From contig NZ_JAAONY010000001.1 of the NCBI RefSeq assembly GCF_011602085.1, forward strand, positions 1,975,010 through 2,039,009: DNA of 64,000 nucleotides, given 5' to 3'. Under the pieces are notes generated by a model. It made no database searches, was not told the DNA's origin, and saw only the letters and a program-made list of their open reading frames with translations. A program made the translations under genes and the position numbers. Source of the DNA: Pseudoteredinibacter isoporae (GTDB taxonomy: Bacteria > Pseudomonadota > Gammaproteobacteria > Pseudomonadales > Cellvibrionaceae). Below, one piece after another: positions 30,545 to 39,150 of this stretch (the stretch's first letter is position 1; the number at the start of each line of letters is the position of its first letter).

Positions 30545-31444
30545 ATGAGCTTGCGAAATATTGATTTGAATCTGTTAGTCGTGCTTGAAGCACTGTTGGA
30601 GGAATGCCATATTACCCGCACGGCCCAGCGTTTGAATATGAGCCAGCCGGCGGTCAGTCGGGCTTTGGGGCGTTTACGACAGCAGTTTGATGACCCATTA
30701 TTGTTGAGATCCAATGAGGGTTATCAACTCACACCCGTAGCGAGAAGTTTACGGCTAAAACTCGATACCTTGATGACCGGGGTTGAAGCGTTTTATGACA
30801 GTGGGTGCTATAACCCAAGCAGCGCGGAAATTGAAATCACCATTGTGACGATGGATGATTGCCTGAGTTTATTTTTACCCGCGATCTATAAACGACTTCA
30901 GCAACAGGCTCCTGGAATTAAACTTAAATTGGGTTGCCAGTGGGGATCGACCTTGGAATCGCTGGAAGAGGGTAAGGCCGATTTTTTGATTGAAGCTGTG
31001 CCGGATTTAGGTAGCAGCTTCCACAGTGTGCCGCTCTACAGCAGTCCTTGGGTTGCGGTAATGTCTGCTGATCACCCGCTTGCCCTAAAAAAACTCAGTG
31101 TTAAACAATACGCTGCTTGCAAACATGGCATGGTTAGCGTCACCGGAACCGGGCCGAGTTTGATTGATAAAATTTTGGAGCGACAAGGTTATCAACGGGT
31201 TGTTGATCTGCGTATCCCCCATTTCGTAGCTATTCCTAATCTGTTACTTGGAACAGATTTGGTGTTTACCATTCCGAAAGCGCTGGCTGATCAGTATGCG
31301 CAACAATCGGATATTGTGTGTAAGCCACTCCCCATAAAAGTGCCTCCGTTGCGCTATTCCTTGGCGTGGCATCATCGTAACCATCGGGATCAACTCCATA
31401 CTTGGGTACGTGGACAGATTATGGAGGCTTGCAGCGATTTATAG
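30545..31444 (+). CDS. LysR-family transcriptional regulator
   Basis: The protein (299 residues) begins MSLRNIDLNLLVVLEALLEE, with the winged HTH RTAQRLNMSQPAVSRALGRLR, typical of the NodD/DntR-like branch of LysR. The effector domain ends with a conserved PLRYSLAWHHRNHRD stretch. An upstream in-frame ATG at 30515 would add ten residues. It faces the outer-membrane barrel/MBL genes across 140 bases and is their likely regulator. Confidence 0.92.
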   Translation: MSLRNIDLNLLVVLEALLEECHITRTAQRLNMSQPAVSRALGRLRQQFDDPLLLRSNEGYQLTPVARSLRLKLDTLMTGVEAFYDSGCYNPSSAEIEITIVTMDDCLSLFLPAIYKRLQQQAPGIKLKLGCQWGSTLESLEEGKADFLIEAVPDLGSSFHSVPLYSSPWVAVMSADHPLALKKLSVKQYAACKHGMVSVTGTGPSLIDKILERQGYQRVVDLRIPHFVAIPNLLLGTDLVFTIPKALADQYAQQSDIVCKPLPIKVPPLRYSLAWHHRNHRDQLHTWVRGQIMEACSDL

Positions 31445-31523
31445 GGCTTAAAGTGCTTTATCTTCAGGTTTCGCCACAAGTGTCATTACCTTTAACCTGC
31501 TGCTCCGACTCCGACGTAATGTT

Positions 31524-31547
31524 TATCAATCACCAATTTGATTGATA
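31524..31547. repeat. Inverted repeat between convergent genes
   Basis: TATCAATCA and TGATTGATA form a perfect 9-bp AT-rich stem around CCAATT, between the convergent LysR and hydrolase genes. It could be a weak bidirectional terminator; there is no T run. Confidence 0.4.
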
Positions 31548-31592
31548 ATGCTTGACCAGGACGGATGGAAAGTTGACAGATTCGGTCGTCGT

Positions 31593-32384
31593 TTAATCTG
31601 CCAGGTAAATCTTGTTGTTTTCAACCCATCGCTCAAACTCCGGCATCACGTTCTCCAATTGCTCACCAATCACCATGCAGTGGTCGGCGTCGGGGAGTTC
31701 GACCAGTGTGGCTTTGTTGCCGTATCGTTTGGCAGTCAGGCGTCCGATTCTTGGGGCGACGACTCTGTCTTTTTGACCCACAAACACCAGTACCGGTGAT
31801 TGAATGCTATCAACGTCAACATAGCTGCTTCGGTTGCGGTCGAAGTACCAGAAGCCCATTTCAAAGTAGGCTTTGCCTGATTCAGGAACGCAGGCGAGGA
31901 AATATTCCCGGGCTTTTTCTTCAGTTTGTTCGTTCACTACTCCCCAACGAAACTCTTCCCAGGAAGGGTACAGAGGTTTCCGCCAAAAGGCCCACTGGTT
32001 GGTGTAGTAATGAAAGGTTCGTACCATAGACGGGTACAGGTTAAACATGCCCCAGGCGGGAGCCGGTGAGAAGCAGACGACCCCGCGATGTTTGCAGCGA
32101 GCGGCGACAAGCTGACAAAGCAGGCCGCCCATGGATAAACCCGCAATAATCGGACTGTGATCGAGCTCTTCAATATATGTGACAAGGTCATCGACATAAT
32201 CCCGTAGAGAGACCGAGCCAATCTCAAGTGCACATTCCAAAAATCCCAGCTCATGATGGCGGAGGGTTGGGGTATGTACGGTAAAGCCTATGGCTTCCAA
32301 TGCGGGCCGCAGCTCATCCCAGTTGCCGGCATTGCCCCAAGTGCCGTGGATCAAGACGATGTGTTTTTCCTGCTCATTGCTCAT
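31593..32384 (-). CDS. Alpha/beta hydrolase
   Basis: The 263-residue protein shows IVLIHGTWGNAGNW (oxyanion HG motif) near the N-terminus, the nucleophile elbow GLSMGG with catalytic Ser at about residue 95, an Asp in VGQKDRVV and a His in PDADHCMV, which complete a serine hydrolase triad. An esterase, lipase-like or lactonase role is possible; the substrate is unknown. The ATG at 32384 is preferred over one 27 bases upstream. It is divergent from a TetR gene with two operator-like repeats between. Confidence 0.9.
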   Translation of the reverse strand: MSNEQEKHIVLIHGTWGNAGNWDELRPALEAIGFTVHTPTLRHHELGFLECALEIGSVSLRDYVDDLVTYIEELDHSPIIAGLSMGGLLCQLVAARCKHRGVVCFSPAPAWGMFNLYPSMVRTFHYYTNQWAFWRKPLYPSWEEFRWGVVNEQTEEKAREYFLACVPESGKAYFEMGFWYFDRNRSSYVDVDSIQSPVLVFVGQKDRVVAPRIGRLTAKRYGNKATLVELPDADHCMVIGEQLENVMPEFERWVENNKIYLAD

Positions 32385-32401
32385 GATGGGTCTGCCTGTA
32401 A

Positions 32402-32451
32402 AAAGTGACATGCTCTCATGTCACTTTACTTTTGACATGATGGCGTGTCAA
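32402..32451. promoter_or_regulatory. Two tandem TetR-type operators
   Basis: Site 1 (32402-32427) has 11-bp perfect arms AAAGTGACATG/CATGTCACTTT around CTCT. Site 2 (32432-32451) has arms TTGACATG/CGTGTCAA (7 of 8 pairs) around ATGG. Both share TGACATG-N4-CryGTCA, with centres 27 bp apart. They lie between the divergent hydrolase and TetR genes, the standard place for autoregulation. Confidence 0.7.
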
Positions 32452-32480
32452 CATGTGCAGGTTCCATTGAGAGTGTAACG

Positions 32481-33140
32481 ATGCAAGCGAAAACAGAAGA
32501 CGGTGCGCCGGCTGAACGTTCCTATAAGGGCTTGAATACCAGCGAACGACAAGCCATGCGGCGAAAGCAGTTGATGCAGGCCGGGATTGAGGTGATGGGA
32601 AGCAGAGGTTATGCGGGTTGCTCGTGTAAGATGATTTGCACTCAGGCCGGGCTGACCGAGCGTTACTTCTACCAGAATTTTGCGAATCGTGAAGCGTTGT
32701 TGCAGGCCATTTATCAGGAGCACTCTGAACGGGTGATGGAAGAGATAGCGTCTGCCGTTGCGGATTGTAAAGGTGAGCAGCCGGAGCTGAGGATTGAGGC
32801 GGGGTTACGAGCGTTCTATGGTGACATGCGAGAGAACCCGAACATTGCCCGCATTCTGTATATCGAAACCAGTGGTGTCAGTCCGGAAATGGATGATTTG
32901 TTGGGCAGCACTACGCATGGTTTTGCGATGATGTTGATTGAGCAGTTGCGGAACTACTATCCGGATAAACATCTGGACGTTGACGATGTCGAGTTGGTGG
33001 CTATTGGTCTGGTGGGCTCGGTGAACGCCATTCTGGTGCACTGGCTGCTCTGTAATTTTGACAAGCCTCTGGATTCAGTACTGCAAAGTGCAAGTTTTGT
33101 GTTTCGGGCTGTTTCCGCCAGTTTGCTTTCAAAAAGCTGA
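32481..33140 (+). CDS. TetR-family transcriptional regulator
   Basis: The 219-residue protein has the TetR HTH: RKQLMQAGIEVMGSRGYAG, then CSCKMICTQAGLTERYFYQNFANREALLQ in two blocks, typical of TetR/AcrR. The C-terminal ligand domain (residues ~75-215) includes NIARILYIETSGVSPEMDDL, resembling regulators of lipid and aromatic metabolism. The ATG at 32481 has GAGAG upstream; a GTG at 32445 falls inside operator site 2 and is rejected. It probably controls itself and the divergent hydrolase gene. Confidence 0.93.
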   Translation: MQAKTEDGAPAERSYKGLNTSERQAMRRKQLMQAGIEVMGSRGYAGCSCKMICTQAGLTERYFYQNFANREALLQAIYQEHSERVMEEIASAVADCKGEQPELRIEAGLRAFYGDMRENPNIARILYIETSGVSPEMDDLLGSTTHGFAMMLIEQLRNYYPDKHLDVDDVELVAIGLVGSVNAILVHWLLCNFDKPLDSVLQSASFVFRAVSASLLSKS

Positions 33141-33185
33141 CTGGCGAAAGTTGAATGAAAAACCGCAGTTCAAACTGTGAGCTAT

Positions 33186-33746
33186 TTATAGGGCTGTTTG
33201 ATGAATGGGAGCAAAATACAGGGCCACCAGTAAAACGGTTCCCAGAGCCATGCAGCGGTTGGCAACAAGGCGGTAGCGGGGATTGCTGTAAGCCAGTACA
33301 ACACCGCTGAGCAAACTAAAAAATAGGCTAAGGCCCAGGGCAATGCCGACAATCCAAAAGCCAATATGGGCATGGCCTTTGTGAATCATAATCAGTTTTT
33401 TCCACCAGCCGTGAATGTGAACTTCCAGAGTTTTCTTTTCAGTCAGCAGCAAAACTTCGCGATTGAAACCGTACCAGCTATGGCCGCCGCCGAAGCTGAA
33501 GTATTTGCCTGAGATCGCTCCATATTCTTGGGGCAGGTATTCACTGGCCAACTGATAGGCCGCATTTTCTTCCTCCGGCCAGCTTTGAACATTATTCAAT
33601 TCAATTTTAATTTCTTCGCGATTACTGCCGTGAAGATCCAGCATATACAATGTGCCGGTCACGGTGTAGAGCAGAGCAAGAGGCAAGAAAAAACAGGCCA
33701 GGTAGGCATGCCATTTCATCCAGGCCAGTCGATGTTTGGATTTCAT
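33186..33746 (-). CDS. PepSY-associated membrane protein
   Basis: The 186-residue inner membrane protein begins KHRLAWMKWHAYLACFF, the conserved basic/aromatic first segment of PepSY_TM proteins, then has a periplasmic PepSY-like middle, HIHGWWKKLIMIHKGHAHIG, and two further membrane segments. Proteins of this type often occur beside TonB siderophore receptors, some as ferric-siderophore reductases. Histidines in WHAYL and HKGHAHIG could bind haem. It follows the kinase gene on the same strand and is shorter than typical PepSY_TM reductases. Confidence 0.75.
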   Translation of the reverse strand: MKSKHRLAWMKWHAYLACFFLPLALLYTVTGTLYMLDLHGSNREEIKIELNNVQSWPEEENAAYQLASEYLPQEYGAISGKYFSFGGGHSWYGFNREVLLLTEKKTLEVHIHGWWKKLIMIHKGHAHIGFWIVGIALGLSLFFSLLSGVVLAYSNPRYRLVANRCMALGTVLLVALYFAPIHQTAL

Positions 33747-33787
33747 GATATTTATTGAGACTTGAAAACAAGGGCTAGAGAAAGCCC

Positions 33788-35164
33788 TTATTTTAAGTTT
33801 TCAGGATGGGTACTGCTAAAGTTTTTACGTTTTTTACAATTGTTCAATTCAATCTGTATCAGCAGGCCCTGGGGGTTTCTGTTGTGAGCTGAAATGCGAC
33901 CTCCACAAGCTTCTACCTGGCGCTTTGATAGTGCGAGCCCGAGTCCAAACCCCCCTTTTTCCCGATCTCGGGATTCTTCCAGACGGAAGAAGGGTTTGAA
34001 AATATCTTCCAGGTGTTGCTCGTCGATTCCGGGGCCTTGATCGGCGACTTCAATAAAAATATCGTCTTGCTGTTGCCAGAGTTTTACCAGAACCTCTTTG
34101 CCTTCCGGTGTGTATTTGCAGGCATTTCGAATAATGTTTTCGATGGATTGTGAAAGCGCCAGGTGACTGCTGTTTTTTAGCGTGTCTATTTCATTGAGTT
34201 CGCCTTTGATGGGATGGCTTGGGAATTCGAAGCGAGCATCTTCTATGATGCTTTCAATCAGTGAGGGCAATTCAATACTGTCTTTGTTCAGCTGTGGCTT
34301 TTCGTTTTCCAGCCAGGCCAGGGTTAACGTACCTTCCACGAGTTTCCGCATTGCGCCGACTTCGTTTTTAACCCGGTTGACCACTTCCTCGGCATCATTA
34401 CCATCCAGACTGAGTTGGATGCGAGTCAACGGGGTGCGCAGCTCATGGGAAATATCCTGAATCAGTTGCCGTTGTTGGGAGATGGCAGAGGATAGCTTAC
34501 TGCCCATATCATCAAAGCTGGCGGCCAGGTCGGAAATTTCGTCCTGGCGGCGGGCAATCGCAGGATAAATTTTGGTGCTGAAATCACCATTAGCGTAACG
34601 CCGCGTGGCGTATTTCAATTTTCTCAGAGGCGACAACAGATAACGATAGAGCAGATAACTGATCAGCATGGCGAATAAAAACGGTAGCAGGGTTCTGCTG
34701 GCAAAATACAATTCGTTCCAAAACGCGCCGGGGCGCATTCTTTGAGGAAGACGAATCAACAAATGGTAACCGTCATTGCCAAAGGGAATATCCATTAAGG
34801 GATTTTCAGTATGGTAGAGGTGGATGGGGTAGTCGATATGCCGACCAAAATATCCTCCATCGTAGGGTGTGTTGTCCCATTCGGTATCTACGAGATCGTG
34901 AATGTCGACTTTAATTACGGCAACCAGCGTATCTTCCTGGCGACTGACCGCATCTTTCCAGGCTTGAAGCTGTTCAGCATTACCTGTCGCGATGATGTTT
35001 TCAGCTTGTTTGGCATAATCCATCAACTGCTCTTTGTGGGCCTCGGCAATGTAGCTGAATTCTGTTTCCACTTTTTCATTTAAGTCGGTTAACAACCAGT
35101 AGAAACTTGTAATGCAAATGGCAATCCATAAATTCAGTTTGCCAAAAAGTCGTAGTTTAAACAC
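33788..35164 (-). CDS. Sensor histidine kinase, CpxA-like
   Basis: The protein (458 residues from GTG 35164) has a first membrane segment at about 10-28, a periplasmic domain, a second segment at about 160-180, a HAMP domain, HisKA with DISHELRTPLTRIQLS (acceptor His), and HATPase motifs NIIRNACKYTP, VADQGPGI and KGGFGLGLALSKR. The GTG start overlaps the regulator stop (GTGTTTAA), indicating translational coupling; an ATG 24 bases upstream is possible. Together with the adjacent regulator it forms a two-component system next to an iron-type TonB receptor. Confidence 0.9.
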   Translation of the reverse strand: MFKLRLFGKLNLWIAICITSFYWLLTDLNEKVETEFSYIAEAHKEQLMDYAKQAENIIATGNAEQLQAWKDAVSRQEDTLVAVIKVDIHDLVDTEWDNTPYDGGYFGRHIDYPIHLYHTENPLMDIPFGNDGYHLLIRLPQRMRPGAFWNELYFASRTLLPFLFAMLISYLLYRYLLSPLRKLKYATRRYANGDFSTKIYPAIARRQDEISDLAASFDDMGSKLSSAISQQRQLIQDISHELRTPLTRIQLSLDGNDAEEVVNRVKNEVGAMRKLVEGTLTLAWLENEKPQLNKDSIELPSLIESIIEDARFEFPSHPIKGELNEIDTLKNSSHLALSQSIENIIRNACKYTPEGKEVLVKLWQQQDDIFIEVADQGPGIDEQHLEDIFKPFFRLEESRDREKGGFGLGLALSKRQVEACGGRISAHNRNPQGLLIQIELNNCKKRKNFSSTHPENLK

Positions 35165-35807
35165 GGTGCAACCTATAACCTTGGCCATGAACGGTTTGTA
35201 TGGCCAACTGAGTATTGTCCAGAGTTTGAAGTTTTTTTCGAATCTTGCTGATGTGCATATCCAGCGATCGATCGTACTGATTAAAGCTCTTTTGCAGGGC
35301 CTGGCGATAGAGTAGGGGCTTGCTGAGTGTCTGCTCGTAGTTGTCCAGGAAAAAGTTCACGATTTGTCGTTCGACAGGCGTCAGGGATAAAGCATCAAGT
35401 TGTTCAGTGCTGAGCATCTTTGTTGCTTGTTGATGTTGCTGGTATTGTGTTCGCCGCAAAATGGCTTCAATTCTGAGGAGCAGTTCAGCGGTGCTGAAGG
35501 GTTTGGTCAGATAGTCGTCGGCTCCGCTTTTAAATCCTTCGATTCGATCTTGTTCGGCTCCAAGGGCCGTCAGCAGAATGACGGGTGTTTCGCAAAGTTC
35601 GCGCAGTTGACTGAGAACGTCAAGGCCATTGATTTTGGGGAGCATAACGTCAAGCAATATCAGATCGAACGTATGTTGCCGGATGGATTCCAGACCTTGT
35701 TGACCATCAAAGCATGCTTGGGTATGGAAGCCCTGTTCGTTCAGTAAATCCTGCAAAAGCTGATTCACTTTGGGGTCGTCTTCAATAATTAGAATATGCC
35801 GGGACAT
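35157..35807 (-). CDS. OmpR/CpxR-type response regulator
   Basis: The 216-residue protein has a receiver domain (ILIIEDDPKV, acceptor Asp in LILLDVMLP, Lys in DYLTKPF) and a winged-helix DNA-binding domain with LTPVERQIVNFFLD and YDRSLDMHISKIRKKL ending in VHGQGYRLHRV. The latter block is close to CpxR. It overlaps the kinase gene by 8 bases. A terminator separates it from the upstream TonB receptor gene on the same strand, so it needs its own promoter in a very short gap or read-through. Confidence 0.93.
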   Translation of the reverse strand: MSRHILIIEDDPKVNQLLQDLLNEQGFHTQACFDGQQGLESIRQHTFDLILLDVMLPKINGLDVLSQLRELCETPVILLTALGAEQDRIEGFKSGADDYLTKPFSTAELLLRIEAILRRTQYQQHQQATKMLSTEQLDALSLTPVERQIVNFFLDNYEQTLSKPLLYRQALQKSFNQYDRSLDMHISKIRKKLQTLDNTQLAIQTVHGQGYRLHRV

Positions 35808-35851
35808 GGTCTTGATTGCTATTCGTAGGGGTCAAAAAGGAATGTTCAGAA

Positions 35852-35878
35852 GCAAAAAAGCCCGGCATTAGCCGGGCA
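35852..35878 (-). terminator. Intrinsic terminator of TonB receptor gene
   Basis: On the - strand GCCCGGC pairs with GCCGGGC around TAAT, followed by six U residues. It lies 22 bases after the receptor stop. Confidence 0.88.
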
Positions 35879-35899
35879 AATATCTCAATGGAGGAGAAT

Positions 35900-37813
35900 C
35901 TAGAATTTCCAACCCAGAGTCAAGCGAACATCTCGGCCGGGTTCGGGCAGGCCAATGGTTCGTTGTGAATCCGGGTCATATCCGAAGGTGCCGTGGTCAA
36001 GATAATACTTGTCGAAGGCGTTGCTTACGGTCAGGTTGACGGACAGCTGCTCGGTTCCCATGGGCAGCCACTCCAGGTAAACGTCCTGGGTATTGAATGC
36101 GGGTTTTGGAATGTAACCTTCCTGGATATCATCCATTTCCTGAACAAAGCGACCGCTCCAGCCCAGTTCCAGGTTTTGTTCCGGGAAGCGATAATTGGCG
36201 TTGATAACCAGAGCATCACCAAAGGAGGTGCCAATGCCGAGATTACCATCATCCAGAGGTTGGCCGTCCAGCTCTGGCTTGTTGTGTGAATAGCTTACGC
36301 TGATTTCACCGCGCTCCCAGCTTTTGGCAATGTTTACACCAAAGCCTTTGGTTACGAGATCGCCAGCGTTGCCAAAGAATCTTCCCGTCGCACGCGTGCC
36401 CACTGTACCAACCACGTCTTCAATTTCGCTGCGATAGACTTCCAGGCTGCCGCGAATGCTGTCGCCTTGATAGTTCAAAGAAATTTCAGCGTTATTGGCT
36501 TTTTCTTCTTTCAGGTCCGGATGGTTAGCACGGAAGCCAATCAAATAGGCCTCTTTAATTTTCTGACCGCGCAGGGCAGTGGAGTAGCCGAGGCGAACTG
36601 ACCACTGATCGGTAAATTTGTATTCGATATTGGCATTGGGGCTGAAGCCATTGGAAGAAAAACTTTGATTGTCTACATCGTCCAGAGTGTAGCGATCATA
36701 ACGAAGGCCATAGCTTACACTCAGAACGTCATTCACCTCGTACAAATCCTGAATATAAACACCGTAGACCTTGGCGTCTTCTTCGATGTTCGGGTTGATG
36801 TAGTAGCCTCGATCGTCCCGATACTCGACACCGTAAATTAAGGTATGGTCGCCCAGCAGGCTGCTGTTGCGAATATTCAGGCCGTAGCTTTCAACACCGG
36901 CACCTTCGTTAAAGCTGGAGTTTCTCTGGTTCAGATAGCTGTCAGTTTTAAACGCACTGATTTCAAGATTCAGCAAGTCACTGTTGCCATCAAGATCGTA
37001 ATTTACCGTGGTGGTGTCGCGGCGACTAACCTGATCGGTGGTCTGGTTCCAGGGAGCATCGTAGAAGTGCGGGCGGAGGTTGCGGCGGCCGTCATCGTAA
37101 CGACGTTCATGACTTAAACTCAGTTTGTGGCCGGGTGCCAGTTCACCGCTCAGCTTCAACAGGCCCAATTCCTGCTCCGTGCTGGTGTTGGCCAGGGTGT
37201 TGCCGCGACCGTCTTCAATTTCATGGGTGTCGTTTCGACCAAGGACCAGCAGGCCGCTCCAGTTATCATTGAGGCGGCCGTATAAATTGAAGCTGGCTTT
37301 GTAGCCGTCGGTGTTGCTGTAGTAGCCGGTCTTGATCAGTGCACCAAAGTTTTCGCCCGGGCGAAGAAGGTCTTCAGCGTCTTTGGTTTCAAAACGAATA
37401 GCACCGCCCAGAGCACCGGGGCCGTCCAAAGCGGTACCGGCCCCCGCTTTTAATTCGGCTTGCTTGAGCAGTTCGGGCTCAATCGAAAGACGGCCCTGAT
37501 GATGAAACAGATAGCCTGCCTGGGTAGCACCGTCGACGCTGACATTCAAGTTGGTATCTTCGATGCCGCGTACATAGATTTTTTGAGCGATCCCAAAGGA
37601 ACCACCTACCGTGATACTGGGTTGGTCGCGGAAGATATCTTCCAGATCGTTGGCTTGTTTTTTCTGGATGTCTGTCAAGTCGACGATGTTCACCCCGTTT
37701 AAACGGTGGCCTTCGACCTCGACAACTTCCATGTCTTCTTCAGCGAAACCGGCTTGGCTGCTCAGTGCGATTGCGATAGCCAGGGTTTTCAGCGGATAGG
37801 ATTGTACGCGCAT
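35900..37813 (-). CDS. TonB-dependent outer membrane receptor, Fur-type promoter
   Basis: The 637-residue protein has a signal peptide MRVQSYPLKTLAIAIALSSQAGFA, a plug domain (about 25-150) with DIFRDQPSITVGG and IYVRGIEDTNLNVSVDG, and a 22-strand barrel ending in Phe (LTLGWKF). No STN signalling domain is present. The ligand is probably a ferric siderophore or haem, judged from the Fur box at 37835-37853 and the neighbouring PepSY gene. The ATG at 37813 is chosen because the upstream ATG (37852) lies inside the Fur box. Confidence 0.9.
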   Translation of the reverse strand: MRVQSYPLKTLAIAIALSSQAGFAEEDMEVVEVEGHRLNGVNIVDLTDIQKKQANDLEDIFRDQPSITVGGSFGIAQKIYVRGIEDTNLNVSVDGATQAGYLFHHQGRLSIEPELLKQAELKAGAGTALDGPGALGGAIRFETKDAEDLLRPGENFGALIKTGYYSNTDGYKASFNLYGRLNDNWSGLLVLGRNDTHEIEDGRGNTLANTSTEQELGLLKLSGELAPGHKLSLSHERRYDDGRRNLRPHFYDAPWNQTTDQVSRRDTTTVNYDLDGNSDLLNLEISAFKTDSYLNQRNSSFNEGAGVESYGLNIRNSSLLGDHTLIYGVEYRDDRGYYINPNIEEDAKVYGVYIQDLYEVNDVLSVSYGLRYDRYTLDDVDNQSFSSNGFSPNANIEYKFTDQWSVRLGYSTALRGQKIKEAYLIGFRANHPDLKEEKANNAEISLNYQGDSIRGSLEVYRSEIEDVVGTVGTRATGRFFGNAGDLVTKGFGVNIAKSWERGEISVSYSHNKPELDGQPLDDGNLGIGTSFGDALVINANYRFPEQNLELGWSGRFVQEMDDIQEGYIPKPAFNTQDVYLEWLPMGTEQLSVNLTVSNAFDKYYLDHGTFGYDPDSQRTIGLPEPGRDVRLTLGWKF

Positions 37814-37834
37814 TGCTCTCTCACTCTTAATCGT

Positions 37835-37853
37835 AATGATAGTGATTATCATT
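37835..37853 (-). promoter_or_regulatory. Fur box
   Basis: The core TGATAGTGATTATCA (37837-37851) matches the 7-1-7 Fur consensus TGATAAT-N-ATTATCA at all but one position. It lies 22 bases before the receptor ATG, so Fur with iron should repress the receptor gene. Confidence 0.85.
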
Positions 37854-37979
37854 AATTTTATGTGCTTAAGCTATGGGATTTACAATTTTTACAAACCGGA
37901 GGAGAAGTGAAGCAGGGGGGAGCGATAAGGAGGAGTGGGCCTGAGTGAGGTTGGGTAAAACGGATTTGGGCGAAGGTGC

Positions 37980-39017
37980 CTAAAGGCGATGTTTGCGATA
38001 TTGCAGAGGGGAGGTGCCGGTCCAACGCTTGAAGCTACGGGAAAAGTTACCCGCAGTAGAAAAGCCCAGAAGTTCGCCAAGCTCAACGATGCTGGATTTG
38101 GAATGCCGGATATGGAGCATGGCTTGTTCCCTTCGTACATCGTCAATCAGTTCGCTGAAGCAGGTGCCTCTTGCACGTAAGTGCCTCTGCAGGCTGCGCA
38201 CGCTCAGGTGCAGTGCCTTTGCAAGTTCTTCCTGGCGGATAGGGCCTTGGGAAAGACGTTCTTGAATCAGTGTTCTCAATTCAATGATCACATCTGCCTG
38301 GCCTTGTTCGCTAATGTAATCGACGACGGCGTGTTCCAGTTGCTGGCGTAACACTGAATTACCGTGGGGAATCGGAGATTCCATATCGCTTTTGCTGATC
38401 TGAATTTCATAGCCATCGCAGTCAAATTCAACCGGGCAATTGTAGTACTCGGTATAGGGTTGGCGATCAGCGGGTTTACGAATCGGTAGTTTGATCTTCA
38501 GTGGGGTAAAGCGGCGGTCGTAATGTGTTCGGCACAGTTGAACAACGGCGGCTACGGTGGCATCGAGTGCGATGGCGTTTGAGCTGGCATTGCCTTGTTT
38601 GTCCCTGTGCAATCGGGTTTTGTAGTAGTAGCGGTCAGGGCCTTCCTGAAGGCGGGAATACCCAGCAGTTGAAAAAGCAATGCTGTATTGAATCCAGTCC
38701 TGGAGGTGTTCTTTTAAGGAACTGCTGCAACACAACATTAATCCCAACGCCTGAAACGTCCCTGGGTGAGCGCGAGCGCCTGTGCGTAAACCAAAGGCCT
38801 CATCTCCAGACAGTTGGACACCGGCTTCCCAGAGCTTGCTCAACAGCCTGGCATCGATTCGGTTATCGGGGTCGAAGGCCTGGGTTGGGGAGATGTCGTA
38901 TTCTTCAAATAACGAAACTGTGTCGCAATTATAGCTTTTTAGTGACTCGGCAAATAAGGCCAGCCAGGTTCCAATGATCGAAAATTCAGAATTTAAAGGC
39001 CTTTTTGCTATTAACAT
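37980..39017 (-). CDS. AraC-family regulator (OruR-like, arabinose-binding-type N-domain)
   Basis: The 345-residue protein has the long N-terminal domain with GLRTGARAHPGTFQALGLMLCC, typical of the OruR/ArgR-like AraC branch, and two HTH motifs at the C-terminus, EELAKALHLSVRSLQRHLRARG and ELGELLGFSTAGNFSRSFKRWTG, ending in SPLQYRKHRL. It is divergent from the acyl-CoA synthetase gene with about 130 bases between and probably activates that cluster. The effector may be the cluster's substrate. Confidence 0.92.
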   Translation of the reverse strand: MLIAKRPLNSEFSIIGTWLALFAESLKSYNCDTVSLFEEYDISPTQAFDPDNRIDARLLSKLWEAGVQLSGDEAFGLRTGARAHPGTFQALGLMLCCSSSLKEHLQDWIQYSIAFSTAGYSRLQEGPDRYYYKTRLHRDKQGNASSNAIALDATVAAVVQLCRTHYDRRFTPLKIKLPIRKPADRQPYTEYYNCPVEFDCDGYEIQISKSDMESPIPHGNSVLRQQLEHAVVDYISEQGQADVIIELRTLIQERLSQGPIRQEELAKALHLSVRSLQRHLRARGTCFSELIDDVRREQAMLHIRHSKSSIVELGELLGFSTAGNFSRSFKRWTGTSPLQYRKHRL

Positions 39018-39150
39018 GCTTCGCTTGACTTGAACAAGTTATAGGTGATGGCGTGATTTGATTTATTTTTGGCGTAGAGAGATGAGATGTCAATAGCTGG
39101 CTCAGATACGCTACTGGTCACAACAACATAATAATGCTGACAGGTCCACT

